Positions 33,672 through 44,753 of a stretch of 64,000 nucleotides of DNA are shown here, one piece after another. The first letter of the stretch is position 1; every line of letters starts with the position of its first letter. Source of the stretch: Lepidostoma basale. Taxonomy: Eukaryota > Arthropoda > Insecta > Trichoptera > Lepidostomatidae. A program made the position numbers and the translations under genes. Below the pieces are notes generated by a model. It worked only from the letters and a program-made list of their open reading frames with translations. It had not been told where the DNA came from and did not search any database. The stretch is taken from NCBI GenBank assembly GCA_022606425.2, contig JAHDVF020000016.1, positions 4,990,501-5,054,500 of the forward strand, given 5' to 3'.

Positions 33672-33824
33672 CTCGTTGACTGCCTCTAACCCCGATCGGG
33701 GTTCTTCGGCTACTCAACCGAAGCTCCACGAACCCCGATCCGGGCTGTCGACGTAGTAAGCGTATCCAGCAGTATTTACGGGGTTCGCGTTGAACGGTTG
33801 TGGAATATTTCTGCAGTAAACGGG
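33672..33824. mobile_element. Short TTAA-flanked piggyBac-type MITE
   Basis: TTAA at 33668-33671 and 33825-33828 flanks a 153-base GC-richer element with ends CTCGTTGACTGCC and, on the other strand, CCCGTTTACTGC. The interior holds AACCCCGATCGGGGTT, itself a perfect palindrome, and a second AACCCCGATCCGGG word. Confidence 0.72.
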
Positions 33825-34620
33825 TTAACTGAATGAAAAAAACTTTTTGTAATTATAAAAGCAATTGTATCACAATTTATTACTGTATGGAGATAAAACA
33901 TAAACTGTAGACTCTTTATTTCTTGATACGCCAGCATTTATCAATGATACATATACCTATAAGAGATTACAATCCATGATGTATGCATTATGCACGATAT
34001 ATGATAGAAAAATAAAAACATAATAGAAAAATAAAAATACATCAATATAAAGTTTTCAAAATGTTAACTAACAGAAATTAAAAAATAATTTTAACATGGA
34101 TTCAGTTTTATTCTGCTTGATTGGTTTATCGATCTTGACACCATGCACTGCCAGCTATCGAAACCGGTTAAAACTATAAATATAAACTATGTAATTGAAT
34201 AGTAAACATAAAAAAATCCATTAATTTATCCTACAGTCATAGGCAATCACAATTCATTGTTGTCTCTTGCATTTATACAAGAAATCATAAAACTTATTAT
34301 TAATTTAACTTATTTGATAGAACTGCGAGTTTTCTCCATTTATCAATACCAACGTTAATTGACCATGCAGTTATCTTTTAGAGAGTTTGGGTACTCATTA
34401 TGTTACTAACAAAAATAATGAAGCTCTTTATATTGACACAGAACAATATAGTTAGAGTGCACAACATAAACATAGGCCGGTAGATTTTAATTCTTACTTT
34501 GGACCATTTTGAATTAGGTAATTTTTGAAAATATTTTGTTCGAATATTTTTATTAATAAACTTTAACAATCCTAACAAATTGTTATTTTGTAAAAATAAA
34601 GAATTGTAAAGTAATTATAG

Positions 34621-34626
34621 TTTATT
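34621..34626 (-). terminator. Probable polyadenylation signal of the dipeptidase gene
   Basis: AATAAA on the minus strand, about 110 bases after the stop codon at 34736-34738. Confidence 0.55.
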
Positions 34627-34735
34627 GGTGTAATTTTACACAAATTATTTACAATTTAGACATCATATATGTTAATAAAAACGTGTTTAAATGTTCATTT
34701 GGTATTATTTCGTTCCTATTATCGTTGGATGAATT

Positions 34736-37700
34736 TTATAAGTGTACTTCTGGTGATAAAAGGAAGGACAAATCCGAACCCACTTCATGATCCTGTGCGG
34801 GCTTACCCCTGTAACATAAACAAATATATTTTATAAAAAGAGGATAAATCCGGTATCAATACTAAGAATTAAAGGCGATAACCTGGAGCGGGTTAATCCA
34901 TACAAATACTTAGGATGTTGGCTGAATGATGAATGCGACGGCAGTCAGGATATAATAAGAATAGAGATCACCCGAAATGCCTTCTCAAAATGACACCAGT
35001 GCTATGCAACAGAGACCCACCCATCGAATTGCAAATGAAAATATTTAAACGTTACATACTATCTGTCTTGTTCTATGGTATGGAAACATGGACCTTGATA
35101 AAAGCTATCACCAAAAAGCTGGATGCCTTTGAAATGCAGATATATCATTGAATGTTAAAAATGTCATGGACAGAAAAAGTCACGAATGAGAAATTACTGT
35201 AGCGAATGAAGAAAGAATAATAAATTATCATGACCGCAAAGCGCAGGAAACTGGAATACTTCGAGCACATTATGAGAAACGATAAATACAAAGTGCTGCA
35301 ACTGATTATCCAAGGTAGAGTTAAAGGAAAACAAAGTGATAATTAAATAAAAGAATGTTTTTTAACTACTTCCACTTTTGTCTTTATTTTGACAGCGATC
35401 GGTTTCGCCAGGCTCGCTAGCATCGACAGAAAGTCCTGGCTAGTAAACCTTTGAGAATGGTTCTGTTGCAGCACATATCCCTGTTTAGAGCTTCTGTATC
35501 AAAAGTATAAATAGTCATGATGTTGTCCAACCTCCGATAGTAGAGGAAAAGAAGAAGATAACAATTATAATATTAATCATTTGATTGGAGCGCATGGATG
35601 GAGAAAGAATCTTTAAAAATGAAACGATTACGGAGTCAAGGTAGACCGAGGAAAACATGGTATGACCAAATTAATTAAATTTTAAAGGTATGTTAGAAGT
35701 CAGAAAAATCGGTGTGCGTGTATGACTCGTATGAATGTGGAAAGAAGCTAGAGAGGTGTGTCAGGATAGAGTAGTGTGGCGGTCTATTCTCTGTCTACTC
35801 CTGCAGAGAAACGGCGTGATGGTTTGTTTGGATTTTGATCAATTGAGGCCTGATATCGTCTAACATGTATTTTTATGTAACTATGTATCATTTAAAAAAG
35901 ATAAAATCTTCCATAAATTTATGCTTAAGTTACAAGTGCCAATATTTTTACCAAAAATAACATTTCAACATTGTTTACCCGTGTCCAAAAAACTTCACAA
36001 TTTAATATAATCAAATAATGCAGCTGAAATATGATTTTCTAAAATAATAATAAAATACCTTTTCTGAAGTTATTGAAATACTTACGGAATAAAGAGTTTT
36101 GCCGATGCTACTCCCTTCAGAGTAGCTGTGTTCCCATTGATCCACAATGTGGCCCCCTCCTTTAGTCCCAAAACGGGTCCTGTTCCAGGGATCTCTTGAT
36201 ACTGTAGGATGCGCTCTTCCCTCGTTTCCCCTTGGTGAGTGTCATCTGGCTTGGGATCCAGATAGTGTGGGTTAATATTGAATGGAACCAAAGCTAAAGC
36301 TTCAAAACTCGGTACATGAACGATTGGCATATCATTAGTGGTGCAAATATTGAGAGTGGCAACATTTGTTCCAGCACTGCTACCAATATATGGAATCCCA
36401 TCTTCCAAAACCCGTTTTCTTATTGGTTCCAGAACTTTATTAGTATACAGGCCATTAAGTAATTGAAATGTGTTGCCTCCGCCGATGAAGATGGTTTGGG
36501 CGGATTTTACAGCGGACACAGGATCCTTGTATGTATGGATGCCCCTTACTTGATACCCCCATTCTCTTAAAACATTTTCAATCTTGCTCGTATAACCATC
36601 ATGGTCCCTCAAAGCATAAGGCACAAACAACACCTCTTTCACATTATTTCTGCAAAAAATAATACAAACAATTGTTATTTGTTCATAAAACAATCAATCA
36701 AATGGATTATAAAACATCTAAAAATATCTTTCTTATATTCTTGATTATTTGCAAACAATAGGCATTAAATCAGAATACAATTTATTAACACTACTTATGC
36801 ATCATCAGTTATATTTTATTATGAAATGTCAGTTTGTATGTATGAATGTATCAAATAATTTACATTAACATTACTTGTTAACAATCTTTAACAAAATGTT
36901 TTTTGTAAAAATATTGATCAATTACCAAGTATGTGATTTTCATACCTCCCAACAGGGGTAACCCATTCTAGGAAAGTATTTTTCAATTATATATAATCTC
37001 TGTAATTTAATGCATATTAAATTAAATTTAGACTACATAAACTCTATAAAAAAACTGTTAAAATTAATTAGTTTTTCAAAAATTGTCAAGACTGGAGGCA
37101 AAAGAAAATTGTTTGATGAATGCCTTTTTTTTAAATAAGACAACCAGAACACGGTTACTGAATAGAGCCTCAAATCAATTTGAAAAAATATGTCATTGTG
37201 AACACCTCCCTCCTTAGTTTAAGGGAATTATACCCAAGTGAGCGTCATTGGATACAGCCAAAGAAACTTCATACTCTCCCTGATAGAGGTTTCTTCATAA
37301 CCTCTTTTGAACCTCTCTTATACAAAATAATAACTTTTCCTCTTGTGGTTTTTATTCACGGGTTTTTAAATAATTTTCATGCGGATTTTTCTTGAAATTG
37401 TAATTTTGGAAAATAATTTTATTAATGACGAATTTTTTTATGAATTAAAACACTGTTTTTTACACTTTTGAGTTTATTTTTCTCGACATGTTTCGAAGGC
37501 TTACACCTTTATGAACGATATAAACTTTTAGAGAGTTCTCCCGATGATGAAGGCGTAAGCCTTCAAAACATGTCGAGAAAAATAAACTCAAAAGTGGAAA
37601 AAAACATGTTTAAATTAATAAAAAAATCGTCATTATGGAATTCCACAGTGTTAATGCCTTAATTTTTTTTATATTAATTTTATTAATAATAAAAATATTA

Positions 37701-38496
37701 TTGTGGAATTCCATAATGACAATTTTTTTTATGAATTAAAACACTGTTTTTTCCACTTTTGAATGAAGAAAGTATGGTAAAAAAATTATATGTTAACGGT
37801 GTAAATGGAACTAGAAATAGAGGAAGACCGAGTAAAATGTGTCACGATCAAATAAATCAAATATTGAATGTCGGCCACGTGAGGAGTCCGAGAAAAAGAC
37901 ACGCATTTGTGACATGATGTATGAATGTTGAGGAAGCGAGAGAAATATGTCAGGAAAGAAGTGTGGCATTGTTAGTTATACAAATATTTGATTTAAAAAA
38001 TATATAATATATAAATATTTAGTTATTCCACTTATTCTCCTAGTTTTGGTAGCTTGCTGCCCTCTTCTGGAGTATATAGTTGCGGAAATCATTAAAAACT
38101 AGGTGAAATTAAATTAAACATTGAATTTTAAAATTCATGCTTTCATTTTCATTATTTACAGTGAACTTCTAGATAGAAATTTCAGTAACCAACTTTAATA
38201 TATTGTTGATAATACACAACACAATTATAGTACAGTAAGTAACCTTGTAAAAATTCGACATTGGGAGAACTTTTATGAGTCAATAAGAAGGAATGCAAGT
38301 CTATTTTCAATTTCTGTCTAGTATTTAATGATATATCTTTTTAAAGGTATTAGGAAAATGCTGTAATACAAAAAGAAAAAATAAAGTGCTCAAACCTGCT
38401 GTATAAATCATGAATATCCTGTCGAGCATATTGTAAGTAAGTATATCCATATGGTGCCGATGAAGATAATAATAAAATTTGTCTTTTAGTTGACAT
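34736..38496 (-). CDS. Alpha-aspartyl dipeptidase (peptidase family S51)
   Basis: Three exons on the minus strand: 38396-38496, 36086-36649 and 34736-34808. All junctions are GT-AG with matching phase, giving 245 residues, the usual length for PepE-like enzymes. These cytosolic serine peptidases cut dipeptides with an N-terminal aspartate. The N-terminus reads QILLLSSSAPYGYTYLQYA, followed by NNVKEVLFVPYALRDHDGYT and the IFIGGGNTFQLL loop. The nucleophile elbow is GSSAGTNVA, with S125. D140 and H162 (INPHY) follow at 15 and 22 residues, the same spacing as Ser120, Asp135 and His157 of bacterial PepE, so the triad looks intact. Exon 2 ends at a strong GTAAGT donor whose first bases also create a stop in the unspliced frame. 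The short last exon adds GKPAQDHEVGSDLSFLL. Introns hold LINE and palindromic repeat copies. Confidence 0.93.
34840..35345 (+). mobile_element. LINE fragment in dipeptidase intron 2
   Basis: Plus-strand reading gives RIKGDNLERVNPYKYLGCWL, then NAFSKMTPVLCNRD and MKIFKRYILSVLFYGMETW, with a frame break between. A degraded ILRHIMRNDKYKVLQLIIQG-like end follows. It is related to the 16072-16637 family and lies antisense to the dipeptidase gene. Confidence 0.8.
35385..35560. repeat. Unassigned repeat with GCGATCGGTTTCGCC core
   Basis: TTTATTTTGACAGCGATCGG resembles 61665-61695 (TTTATTTCGACAGCAACCG) and more loosely the 15860 and 48880 repeats. Not identified. Confidence 0.35.
35570..35832 (+). 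mobile_element. TTAG-tailed LINE, subfamily B, tail lost
   Basis: It has GGAAAACATGGTATGACC, ATGAATGTGGAAAGAAGC and CAGGATAGAGTAGTGTGGC. It ends AGAGAAACGGCGTGATGG followed by TTTGTTTG instead of TTAG units. It lies in dipeptidase intron 2. Confidence 0.8.
36925..37000 (-). repeat. CR1-like LINE 3' UTR copy
   Basis: ATACCTCCCAACAGGGGTAA and CCCATTCTAGGAAAG match the 3' UTR at 18095-18145. It lies in dipeptidase intron 1. Confidence 0.6.
37412..37650. repeat. Palindromic MITE-like family P, best copy
   Basis: Inverted arms of about 80 bases carry TTTTGAGTTTATTTTTCTCG, ACATGTTTCGAAGG and their complements around a 60-base centre (AACGATATAAACTTTTAGAG). The outer edges read ATTTTATTAATGACGA and TCGTCATTATGGAATTCC. 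No coding sequence. It could fold into a long hairpin RNA. Confidence 0.8.
37690..37765. repeat. Half copy of family P joined to a LINE
   Basis: TGGAATTCCATAATGACAA, AAAACACTG and TTTCCACTTTTGA are the left arm of family P. At GAATGAAGAAAG it switches directly into the TTAG-tailed LINE. Confidence 0.7.
37766..37975 (+). mobile_element. TTAG-tailed LINE, tail truncated
   Basis: It starts at GAATGAAGAAAGTATGG and continues through the NGTRNRGRP, HDQINQILNVGH and VEEAREICQE regions to GTGTGGCATTGTTAGTTA. The terminal CCCCTTCGGGGAGACGG part is deleted. It lies antisense to the dipeptidase gene in intron 1. Confidence 0.85.
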
Positions 38497-39234
38497 GGCG
38501 AAATCTTTTGTTATTAAAAAAAACTATTATGATATTACAAGGGAGTTCTCAGTCATATGAGTAATTTCCAACTAACCTCCTCTTATATATTTAGCTCAAT
38601 ACACATGCAATGAGATTGTGGCGAGTAATAAGTACCAGATATAAAAAATATTTATTGCAAGATAAGATAAATGTTTCAAAAATGTATATTGCTATAATCT
38701 AATGTCTAAATAAAATAAACAGAATAAATATAAAAATTACATCATGTATTAATATATTTTAGGGAAGATCTGGTTAAATATTTATTTATAATCATCTTAA
38801 AGTAAAATTAAACATTTTTATAATGTAAAATGTAACTGTCACTTGTCAAAACTTTCCCATAGATAGGTACTTTGGATTTTATGGAATTTGTGGGAGAAAA
38901 GATTAATGGTACTTACCTCAAAGTATATTTATAATATCAATTTTAAAAACGATGCTTGGAGGTTTAATTTAACAGGGTAGAAGTTGAATGTAAACAAATA
39001 AGTTGAAATTACACAAATGAGAAAGAATGTGTTTTTAAAACATAAATATTGATGTAGCCATGTTTTATGGCATACTCGGTGAGATTGCAATAAACAAATT
39101 TTACATGGCAGAAAATACGTTTTCTCTCCGGAGGCTGGTTTAATCTTAGTTAAGTTCAATTTTATTAAGTGATAATAATTTAAGATAGTAAATAACAATT
39201 ATAGCTGTAAGTGACAATTTTGTGAGTGGCAGCA

Positions 39235-39800
39235 CTTTGGGGGCGAGATTCCACCCCACGTGATCTCAATCCCCACCCTTTTGGAAGTTCGTAAGGCTCG
39301 AGGAGCGAGGGAGCTCTCTTACACCCCGGACCCCGGCGAGGCAACATCACCCCCGGCCCGACGGACGGTCGAACGGGCAGATAATCTTAACGAGGAGGAG
39401 ATTGTGGAATACGTGCCGCATAGCGCCAGCAGCAGCGCCCGCGCCAACTGACAAACAACCTCGTGCAGGGCTCATGAAGGGCCATTATCACCATTGGGGC
39501 CTGATGCTGGCCACCGCTGTCGCTATGAAGGAGACCCGTGCCCTCCGCGGTCCATCATCCGCGTGATGCTTGCATCCCGGGAGATAGAAGTGGACGTCGG
39601 GTATTCTTCTGTGCCGTGCAGCTTCTGGCAGTCCTCGTGCTGGCCAAATTGCCGCCACGCCGGCTCCCGTCAGCGTCGGTCCTCGCCGCAGATCACCGTC
39701 TTCCTCATGGCGTGATCGTCTTGTAGTCTACGTTAGTTTTAATTTGTTGGCCAGCGAATAGCATGCAAGTCTTCTTTAGATCTTAAGTTATCTTTTTCAG
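39235..39800 (+). other. GC-rich block, unassigned
   Basis: The block contrasts sharply with its surroundings in GC content and has an open frame at 39260-39451 (KARGARELSYTPDPGEATSP). It ends with AATAAATG near 39821, which could be a polyadenylation signal. It could be the 3' part of an R1-like LINE or other retroelement, a retrocopied transcript, or a promoter-associated CpG region. I recognise no domain. Confidence 0.4.
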
Positions 39801-40309
39801 TGTGTAATTTTTGTTGTTCTAATAAATGTAATTTTTAAATAGTACATATTGGTTTCAATCTCATATCATAATACATCCTGGAGCATATCTCATATAATAT
39901 AATGTTAACATTAGCGAATCACATGGCCAAATGTTGGGAAGTTGCTATAGATCGGAAATGAATTAGTTCAATAAATTAATTTTTCACCCCGTGACGACGA
40001 AAAACTCCTAACAATATGTATATTATTTTAGTACTTTGCAATTCATTTTATTATCACCGCTAGATATTACGATCTAACAGGCATCTGGATAAAGAAATAA
40101 TGATTATAAGATTTTTAAACCGGGACCAGAATTAAAAAAAAAATGTTTAGAAAAGATAAGGTTTCAAATCAACGGTATTAGAATTTATTACACAGTCTTC
40201 AATGTGAGCATAAAATACTTCATTATTATGGAGTATTGGATTGTGTCCAGGCTTGAACCCAAGTCCACTGGATCAGGGGACAAATGTTCTGTTCCCAAGA
40301 CTACCACCA

Positions 40310-40390
40310 CAATGTTTTTAATAATTGCCAAGTACATGTTTTTCATATCATACCTCCCAACTGAGGTGATTATTCTAGGAAGGAATTAAT
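40310..40390 (-). repeat. CR1-like LINE 3' UTR copy
   Basis: GCCAAGTACATGTTTTTCAT, ATACCTCCCAACTGAGG and ATTCTAGGAAGG match the 18095-18145 and 36925-37000 copies. Confidence 0.6.
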
Positions 40391-40754
40391 ATCAAGTTGA
40401 ATAAATCATACAAAAAAAAGTTTTATATTATTTTGCATGAATTGAATATTATTTGATGCATTAAAACTCAATGATACTGAAATACATTAAATTTTCCTGC
40501 TCATATAAGTACTTTTTTGATATAATTTAAGTCGAAAATAGTCTGTGTTCTACAATAGACAATGATATTTTCTGACATTGACGTTTTGTCAAAATGATCA
40601 AGATGTAGGTTATGTTATGATTTGATATTTGTGTAATTTAGGTACAATCATATTTTAACAATTAAGACACGTGGCCAACAATCTATACTTTATAGTGTCC
40701 TTAAGCAATAGGTCGATTACAAAATACATACGACGTGAGAGCAAAATTATAGAA

Positions 40755-43700
40755 ATGTTGCAACCAATAATGCACATTTTGAATGCTAAACGGGTTGTTT
40801 TGGCTAGTGCATCTCCAAGAAGACAAGAATTGGCTAAGAATATTGTAATTATTTAAAAATATTGATTACATTTTCATTATTTCAATCATTACGTACAACC
40901 TACAGTTTTTTATGGCTCTGATAGTACAATTGAACATGCTAATTATTAAGTAGGGGAGCACGGGTAGGAGTGAACCACTTTTTTTTAAAATCGTTGTTCT
41001 GGGGAAAGGAAACAAGATAAACCAGCAGAGTAAGCTCCCTATGTTAGCTACGTTTATTGTTTATTTGATGGTAATCAAACAAATTTGATAATATGTTTAA
41101 GTTCTTTATAATTTGAGTAAATACAGCAAGACACCTACTGGCTCACTTCTACCCGTGTACGGGTAGGATTGAACCAAGTTGTGGGTTGAGTTGAACCATT
41201 TACATGATGGTGGTATTATTAAAATAAAACCAGCTAAAAGTATAACAATGTTTAGCCTAAATATTTATTTCACTCAAGGTTATATAAAAATAATGTAATC
41301 AAAGTAAAAATGAAGAGAAATAAGTATTTAAATATTATAACAAATTAATGAAGGTAATAAAGACAAAAAATCAACGAACGTTATACAATCAAATTGAACC
41401 GGAAATTTGTAATGGCAGTGTTGTCTTTTTGTTGTGTTTGAATACCTTGGCTGGGAAAGTGTCAATCTAACATCATTTAGAGCTACCGTAGAAACATCGG
41501 GAATGTCTGGCATCATAAAAAAATACCCCTTTTACGCAGAAAACTAATGGTAATCTCTTGTCTTACATTATCAAAACTTAATACCTTCCCAACATAGTAT
41601 ATATCAGACTTTTTAGCAATAGTAAATTTAACTAAGACGAAGCTCCCTTCACCAGGATCTCCATTGAAATCATTATGTAAATCGTCCTCTTGAATAATTA
41701 AGTCTTCAAATTCATAATCTGAATCTGATGAATTCTGTAAAACTGGTTCTTCTTCTGATTCATCTTCGCTGATCATCAAGTCTTGATGAATATTTCTGGG
41801 TTTTTTAGCCAGCTTTTCATTACATGACCTGTTCATAATTTTCTCCTTTTCAGGAGTATCCGTAGCAATCATCGATCGACCTTTTTTTCTTCCCTTTCTT
41901 ATGTCACTCCTTTTTCCTGCCATTGAAATTCTGAGGGCTAACAAATATACCAGATGATGATGAAATGATGTGATGAGTTGCGGAAGAGTTGGATTATTCT
42001 ATATGCATATCTCTGTCTGTAACAGTGCACAAGAAATCTACTTCTGTAAACTCTTTCCTGACTTTATTAAATTCAGTGCATTTTTCATTGCATTTAGTGC
42101 ATTTCAGTTTCGGTAGTCCTTGCATTTTCTGTTTTTCTTTTATGTATTCGAGGCATTGTTGTACCTGCACACAAAGGAAAAATAATAAAATAAATATTTT
42201 AGATTAAAGTGACTGTGGGCTAGGAATGAACCATGGTTCAATCCTCCCCAATCGAAGTTGGTTCAGTCCTCCCCAGCACCCAAAATAAGTTAAATAATTT
42301 CCAAAAAAATATATATGTGTAATATGCACCACAAACAAACAGTTCTAGGTACTATATAATTTAGTACTTACTTTTGAGTCACTTTGCGTTGTTTAGAACT
42401 AAACAGCAAGGTGTCAAACCCTTCATAAAAAGTTCGTAAATTTTACTTTAGCGTCGAAAAGTGCGAGCGACACTGTCAGCACGTGAACCAGTGACGAGAT
42501 TCAGGCGGCAACTGGATGTGCTGGACGAGCACGAGTATGCGACACGTTGGTCAAGTTTGAACATGTTTCGAATCGTGTTTCACAGTAATATGGTAAATGG
42601 TTCACTCCTCCCCGTGGCTCACTTCTACCCGTGTTCCCCTACTACTTGCTTGAACATATTTTCCAACTTTTATTTTTAGGGTTTAAATGTGTTGCTTTGT
42701 CCGTCAAACTTTGAAGAAGATTTGGAACCATCTACATTTAAGAATATTGAAGAGTTTGTAGAAGAGACTGCTTTGCAGAAGGTCTTGGAAGTTGAAGATC
42801 GACTGTTAAAAGAATGTAACAAGGCCGATATTTTGATAGGGGCAGACACTATGGTTACATTGGACGGAAAACTTTTTGGCAAACCAACATGCAAGAATGA
42901 TGCATTTAGAATGTTATCAGAGTTTGTACATGTATTTTAATTATTTCTACTTCTAACAGCAGAAAACTGGCTTGATAAATTTAAATGCCAATAATATTTT
43001 CAAATATTTTCATATTCTAACTCATAAATATGCCAACATATTGCCTTTTGTGTAATCTAATTATTGTTTTATAATATTTTTTAAGGTTGAATGGGAGAGG
43101 CCATGTTGTGTACACTGGAGTAGTGGTGAAGAATGGTCCCAAAGTGGTCAAGTTCTGTGAAAAGACAAATGTGTTTTTTGGAAAATTAACACCCGAACAA
43201 ATACATGCATACATCGAAACTGGTGAACCAATGTAATGTTTTTTGAACCAATAATTTTTTTTTCAAGATCCCTAAATTTTCTGTACTCTGAAATATTTTG
43301 ATTGTTTCTTTAACAACGATGTAAAACTCCATATTAAAAATTTAATACAAATGAAAACGTCTGTTTTACAGAAGTTTTGTATATATTTTATAATAAGCAG
43401 ATAATTATCAAATGACAAATCATTTGATAAACCCTTAGCAAGGTGAAACATGTCATTCCCTTAAATTAGAATTAGATTTAATAAATAAAAAACGTTTCTT
43501 TTTTGCACGTTTCTCAGAAAATTATCTGAAGGTAGGGCAGTTAAGCCAACATTTATCTAGCACTATGGATAAATCAGATTTATCTCATGATTAAAAATAG
43601 CCCATCAAAAGTAAATTTAGTATTGCATTGCCAATTTAGAATAAGTTTAGTTTTGTTGGTAATTTGATTTTGAATATAAAGATTCATTTAAATTTAAAAA

Positions 43701-43904
43701 AATTAACTTGTGAATTATATTCACGGAATAAATGAGTTTTTTTTTTATCTTTCTAGGGATAAAGCAGGTGGCTATGGCATACAAGGCATTGGTGGTACAA
43801 TGATAGAACGGATTGAAGGGGATTACTTTACCGTCATGGGTTTACCCCTGTATCGGCTGTCTTCTGTTCTTTTTGATATGTTTTATGAAAAACCTAAAGA
43901 ATGA
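40755..43904 (+). CDS. Maf/ASMTL-type nucleotide pyrophosphatase
   Basis: Four exons: 40755-40844, 42680-42921, 43086-43232 and 43757-43904, with matching phases and GT-AG borders, giving 208 residues. Maf proteins hydrolyse dTTP, UTP and modified nucleotides to the monophosphate and diphosphate, a pool-cleaning role. In animals the same domain forms the N-terminal half of ASMTL. The sequence shows [13 protein letters not shown] at residues 14-26 (substrate loop SxSPRR). [11 protein letters not shown] follows, with D86 the expected catalytic aspartate, then [25 protein letters not shown] and the family signature [13 protein letters not shown] at 158-170. The start is the ATG at 40755. The longer in-frame opening upstream has only non-ATG starts. 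Length fits a complete stand-alone Maf protein. Intron 1 carries a pogo-like transposon. Confidence 0.95.
40963..41198. repeat. Left cluster of subterminal GGGTAGGAnTGAACCA repeats
   Basis: Four 16-base copies lie at 40963-40978 (direct), 41139-41154 (inverted), 41161-41176 (direct) and 41183-41198 (direct). They share GG, then a purine-rich middle, then TGAACCA or TGAGCCA. They are likely transposase-binding sites. Confidence 0.75.
42217..42630. repeat. Right cluster of subterminal repeats
   Basis: Five copies lie at 42217-42233 (direct, one base longer), 42234-42249, 42259-42274, 42598-42613 and 42615-42630 (all inverted). The first two abut head to head as TGAACCATGGTTCA, a perfect palindrome. 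Confidence 0.75.
43270..43510. repeat. Repeat family Q copy in Maf intron 3
   Basis: ATTTGATAAACCCTTAGCAA, GGTGAAACATGTCATTCCC and, upstream, AAACGTCTGTTTTACAGAAG match the family. In other copies the same two blocks occur in the opposite order on the other strand, which suggests the family itself is partly palindromic. Confidence 0.6.
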
Positions 43905-44753
43905 TTATGTTTTTAAATGTTCCTATTTTTGTATTGTGTTAAAATTTTAAATATATTATTTTAATGTACAGTAAAAATGGTTTTATTTGATAATACAGAA
44001 TTTCGTAACTGTTTTATAATGTTTATTAAAAAAAAAATGAAACGCACACAAATTAAAATAATTATGAGGACAATATTCCAATAAGATCTAAAAACCAAAG
44101 ACCCAGGGAAGGTGAGACTGCGGTGATTTGAAATCATATACGGGATTGTGACTATTTAAATAATTCATTTCATAGCATTCCTTCTTCACCAAGATGTGGA
44201 AGGAAGCTCACTAGGTGCAAGATGAAACACTAAACTAAGAACTGTGGAAAAAATTCAGAACCCGCAAAAGAAAAGTAAAATAAAATCACAAAGATGTCAC
44301 TAAAAAAGTAAAATCTTAAGAATATCTATTTTATTCATAGTTACAATATTTCGGTTCTTACTCACAAACTAATAGGTAGCTACTTACTTGAAAGGTAAGC
44401 AAATATTTAAACATTTTCTCAGTGTTCTAACTTCAAATCTATCTGATTTTTTACTCTTTAACAATAAAACAAAAAAGATGGTTCAACTGGTTATATAAAA
44501 AATAATCGAACTATATCATTATGAACACTTTTATAAGGTGTTTCCATTTTGTGCACCTTGTGTAGAAAATTTGCCTTAATCGAAATACAGCTTGTGGAGT
44601 CAAGGAATTATGAGAAAGGAATGCAATTTAAATTTAATTTCAAAAGTGACAGATCAAAAGTATTTATGTATTTAAAAGTGATATTTATGAAAATATATTT
44701 TTACTATTAGAATTGATTTCTTTAAAAACTATATGTATATTTATTATTAACCA
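43905..44753. other. 3' flank of the Maf gene, AT-rich
   Basis: No canonical AATAAA was seen close to the stop. An AATATA variant lies at about 43951. The rest is AT-rich sequence with no recognised feature. Confidence 0.35.

Larger units (their letters stand above)
38497..40754. promoter_or_regulatory. Divergent intergenic spacer between dipeptidase and Maf genes
   Basis: The two start codons face away from each other across 2.26 kb, so both promoters must lie here. The sequence is AT-rich except for the GC-rich block at 39235-39760 and a CR1-like LINE tail at 40310-40390. No TATA box or initiator could be assigned with confidence. Confidence 0.5.
40954..42639 (-). mobile_element. Pogo-like transposon derivative in Maf intron 1
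   Basis: It is flanked by TA (40952-40953 and 42640-42641). The inverted ends read GGGGAGCACGGGTAGGAGTG and, on the other strand, GGGGAACACGGGTAGAAGTG. The minus-strand frame at 41513-41944 has [10 protein letters not shown], a Glu/Asp/Ser acidic stretch and [21 protein letters not shown] second frame at 41328-41516 continues with [19 protein letters not shown]. Both resemble the C-terminal part of pogo/Tigger-group transposases as I recall them. The DDE core is absent and frames are broken, so this is an internally deleted, non-autonomous element. It lies antisense to Maf. Confidence 0.75.

Noticed and set aside
41989..42207. Plus-strand 72-codon open frame in Maf intron 1
   Set aside because: It lies inside the pogo-like element. 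The minus strand there gives a transposase-like start ([18 protein letters not shown]), so the plus-strand frame is a shadow.
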